A DNA stretch of 5,714 nt from Campylobacterales bacterium (lineage in GTDB: Bacteria > Campylobacterota > Campylobacteria > Campylobacterales > QNZT01): NCBI GenBank assembly GCA_026985685.1, contig JALSQA010000011.1:1-5714 (forward strand), in the 5' to 3' direction. The position numbers and the translations under genes are program-made. Below, in pieces: positions 5,580 to 5,714 of the stretch. Each line of letters starts with the position of its first letter. The first letter of the stretch is position 1. The notes under the pieces are model-generated. The model worked only from the letters and a program-made list of their open reading frames with translations. It did not search any database and had not been told where the DNA came from.

Positions 5580-5714
5580 TTTTCTAATTTTCACACTTAT
5601 ATCACACTTTATACTAACATTGACACTTGGTTTTTATCTCATACTAAATATGCAATGGTATAGCTATCGCTTAGAGCGTGTTTTGTTTCATCATAAAAAA
5701 TATATCTGGCATAT
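5572..5714 (+). CDS. murF: N-terminus of probable membrane-anchored MurF-like Mur ligase (partial)
   Basis: Forty-seven complete codons are visible before the window ends. They begin MDNFLIFTLI, form one transmembrane helix at about residues 4-26, and continue with NMQWYSYRLERVLFHHKKY. An aromatic and basic segment like this after a hydrophobic helix fits my recollection of the N-terminal extension of Campylobacterota MurF-family ligases (UDP-MurNAc-tripeptide--D-Ala-D-Ala ligase), which are longer than the E. coli enzyme. The 8-base overlap with the alpha/beta hydrolase also fits the Campylobacter order hydrolase-murF. The ATP-binding GKT motif and central domain lie beyond the window, so the enzymatic assignment rests on the N-terminal segment and context only. 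It could instead be another small membrane protein. Confidence 0.55.
   Translation, partial: MDNFLIFTLISHFILTLTLGFYLILNMQWYSYRLERVLFHHKKYIWH

Noticed and set aside
1..5714. CRISPR array, tRNA/rRNA genes, phage or insertion-sequence genes, toxin-antitoxin pair
   Set aside because: Gaps between genes are too short, no spaced direct repeats or cloverleaf sequences were seen, and every convincing ORF has a housekeeping-like or unknown product.

Overview
The window looks like chromosomal DNA of a free-living Campylobacterota (epsilonproteobacterium, Sulfurimonas/Sulfurovum/Arcobacter-like). The evidence is low G+C, codons rich in A and T, a class II (plant/Helicobacter-type) DAHP synthase, an aspartate/glutamate leucyltransferase (Bpt), and a small alpha/beta hydrolase joined to a protein that opens with a transmembrane helix and resembles the membrane-tethered Mur ligases of this phylum. 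Species is not determined. Most of the window is dense, ordinary housekeeping sequence; no CRISPR array, tRNA, rRNA or complete insertion sequence is seen.

Left edge (1-202): the first ten codons of a leftward gene, cut off by the window. It has a strong Shine-Dalgarno and, about 35 bases upstream of its start codon, a textbook sigma-54 (RpoN) promoter. Next to it, just after the stop of the neighbouring phosphatase gene, is a perfect 10-bp-arm palindrome of the kind dispersed in many proteobacterial genomes.

Leftward operon (3180 down to 203): class II DAHP synthase (entry to the shikimate pathway), a DUF89/ARMT1-fold putative damage-control phosphatase, and a PPP-family metallophosphoesterase. 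They are separated by only 3 and 8 bases and share one good sigma-70 promoter with a short leader. A committed sugar-phosphate condensing enzyme followed by two phosphatases suggests metabolite repair, but this is inference.

Rightward pair (3284-4464): a small membrane-anchored helical protein of unknown function and bpt, overlapping by 4 bases (ATGA). The pair is transcribed from a promoter that interleaves with the DAHP synthase promoter, so the two units may be co-regulated. Bpt adds Leu to proteins with N-terminal Asp or Glu, feeding the ClpS/ClpAP N-degron route.

Right part (4449-5714): a leftward 124-residue protein of unknown function, convergent with bpt (16-base 3' overlap). It has a helical N-terminal half, a proline-rich linker and a tail resembling the FtsZ C-terminal peptide. 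Its -10 box sits 5 bases from the ATG with no ribosome-binding site, so its mRNA may be leaderless. Divergent from it are the alpha/beta hydrolase and, overlapping by 8 bases, the start of the probable membrane-anchored MurF-like ligase. The cell-wall gene and the FtsZ-like tail both suggest an envelope/division neighbourhood.
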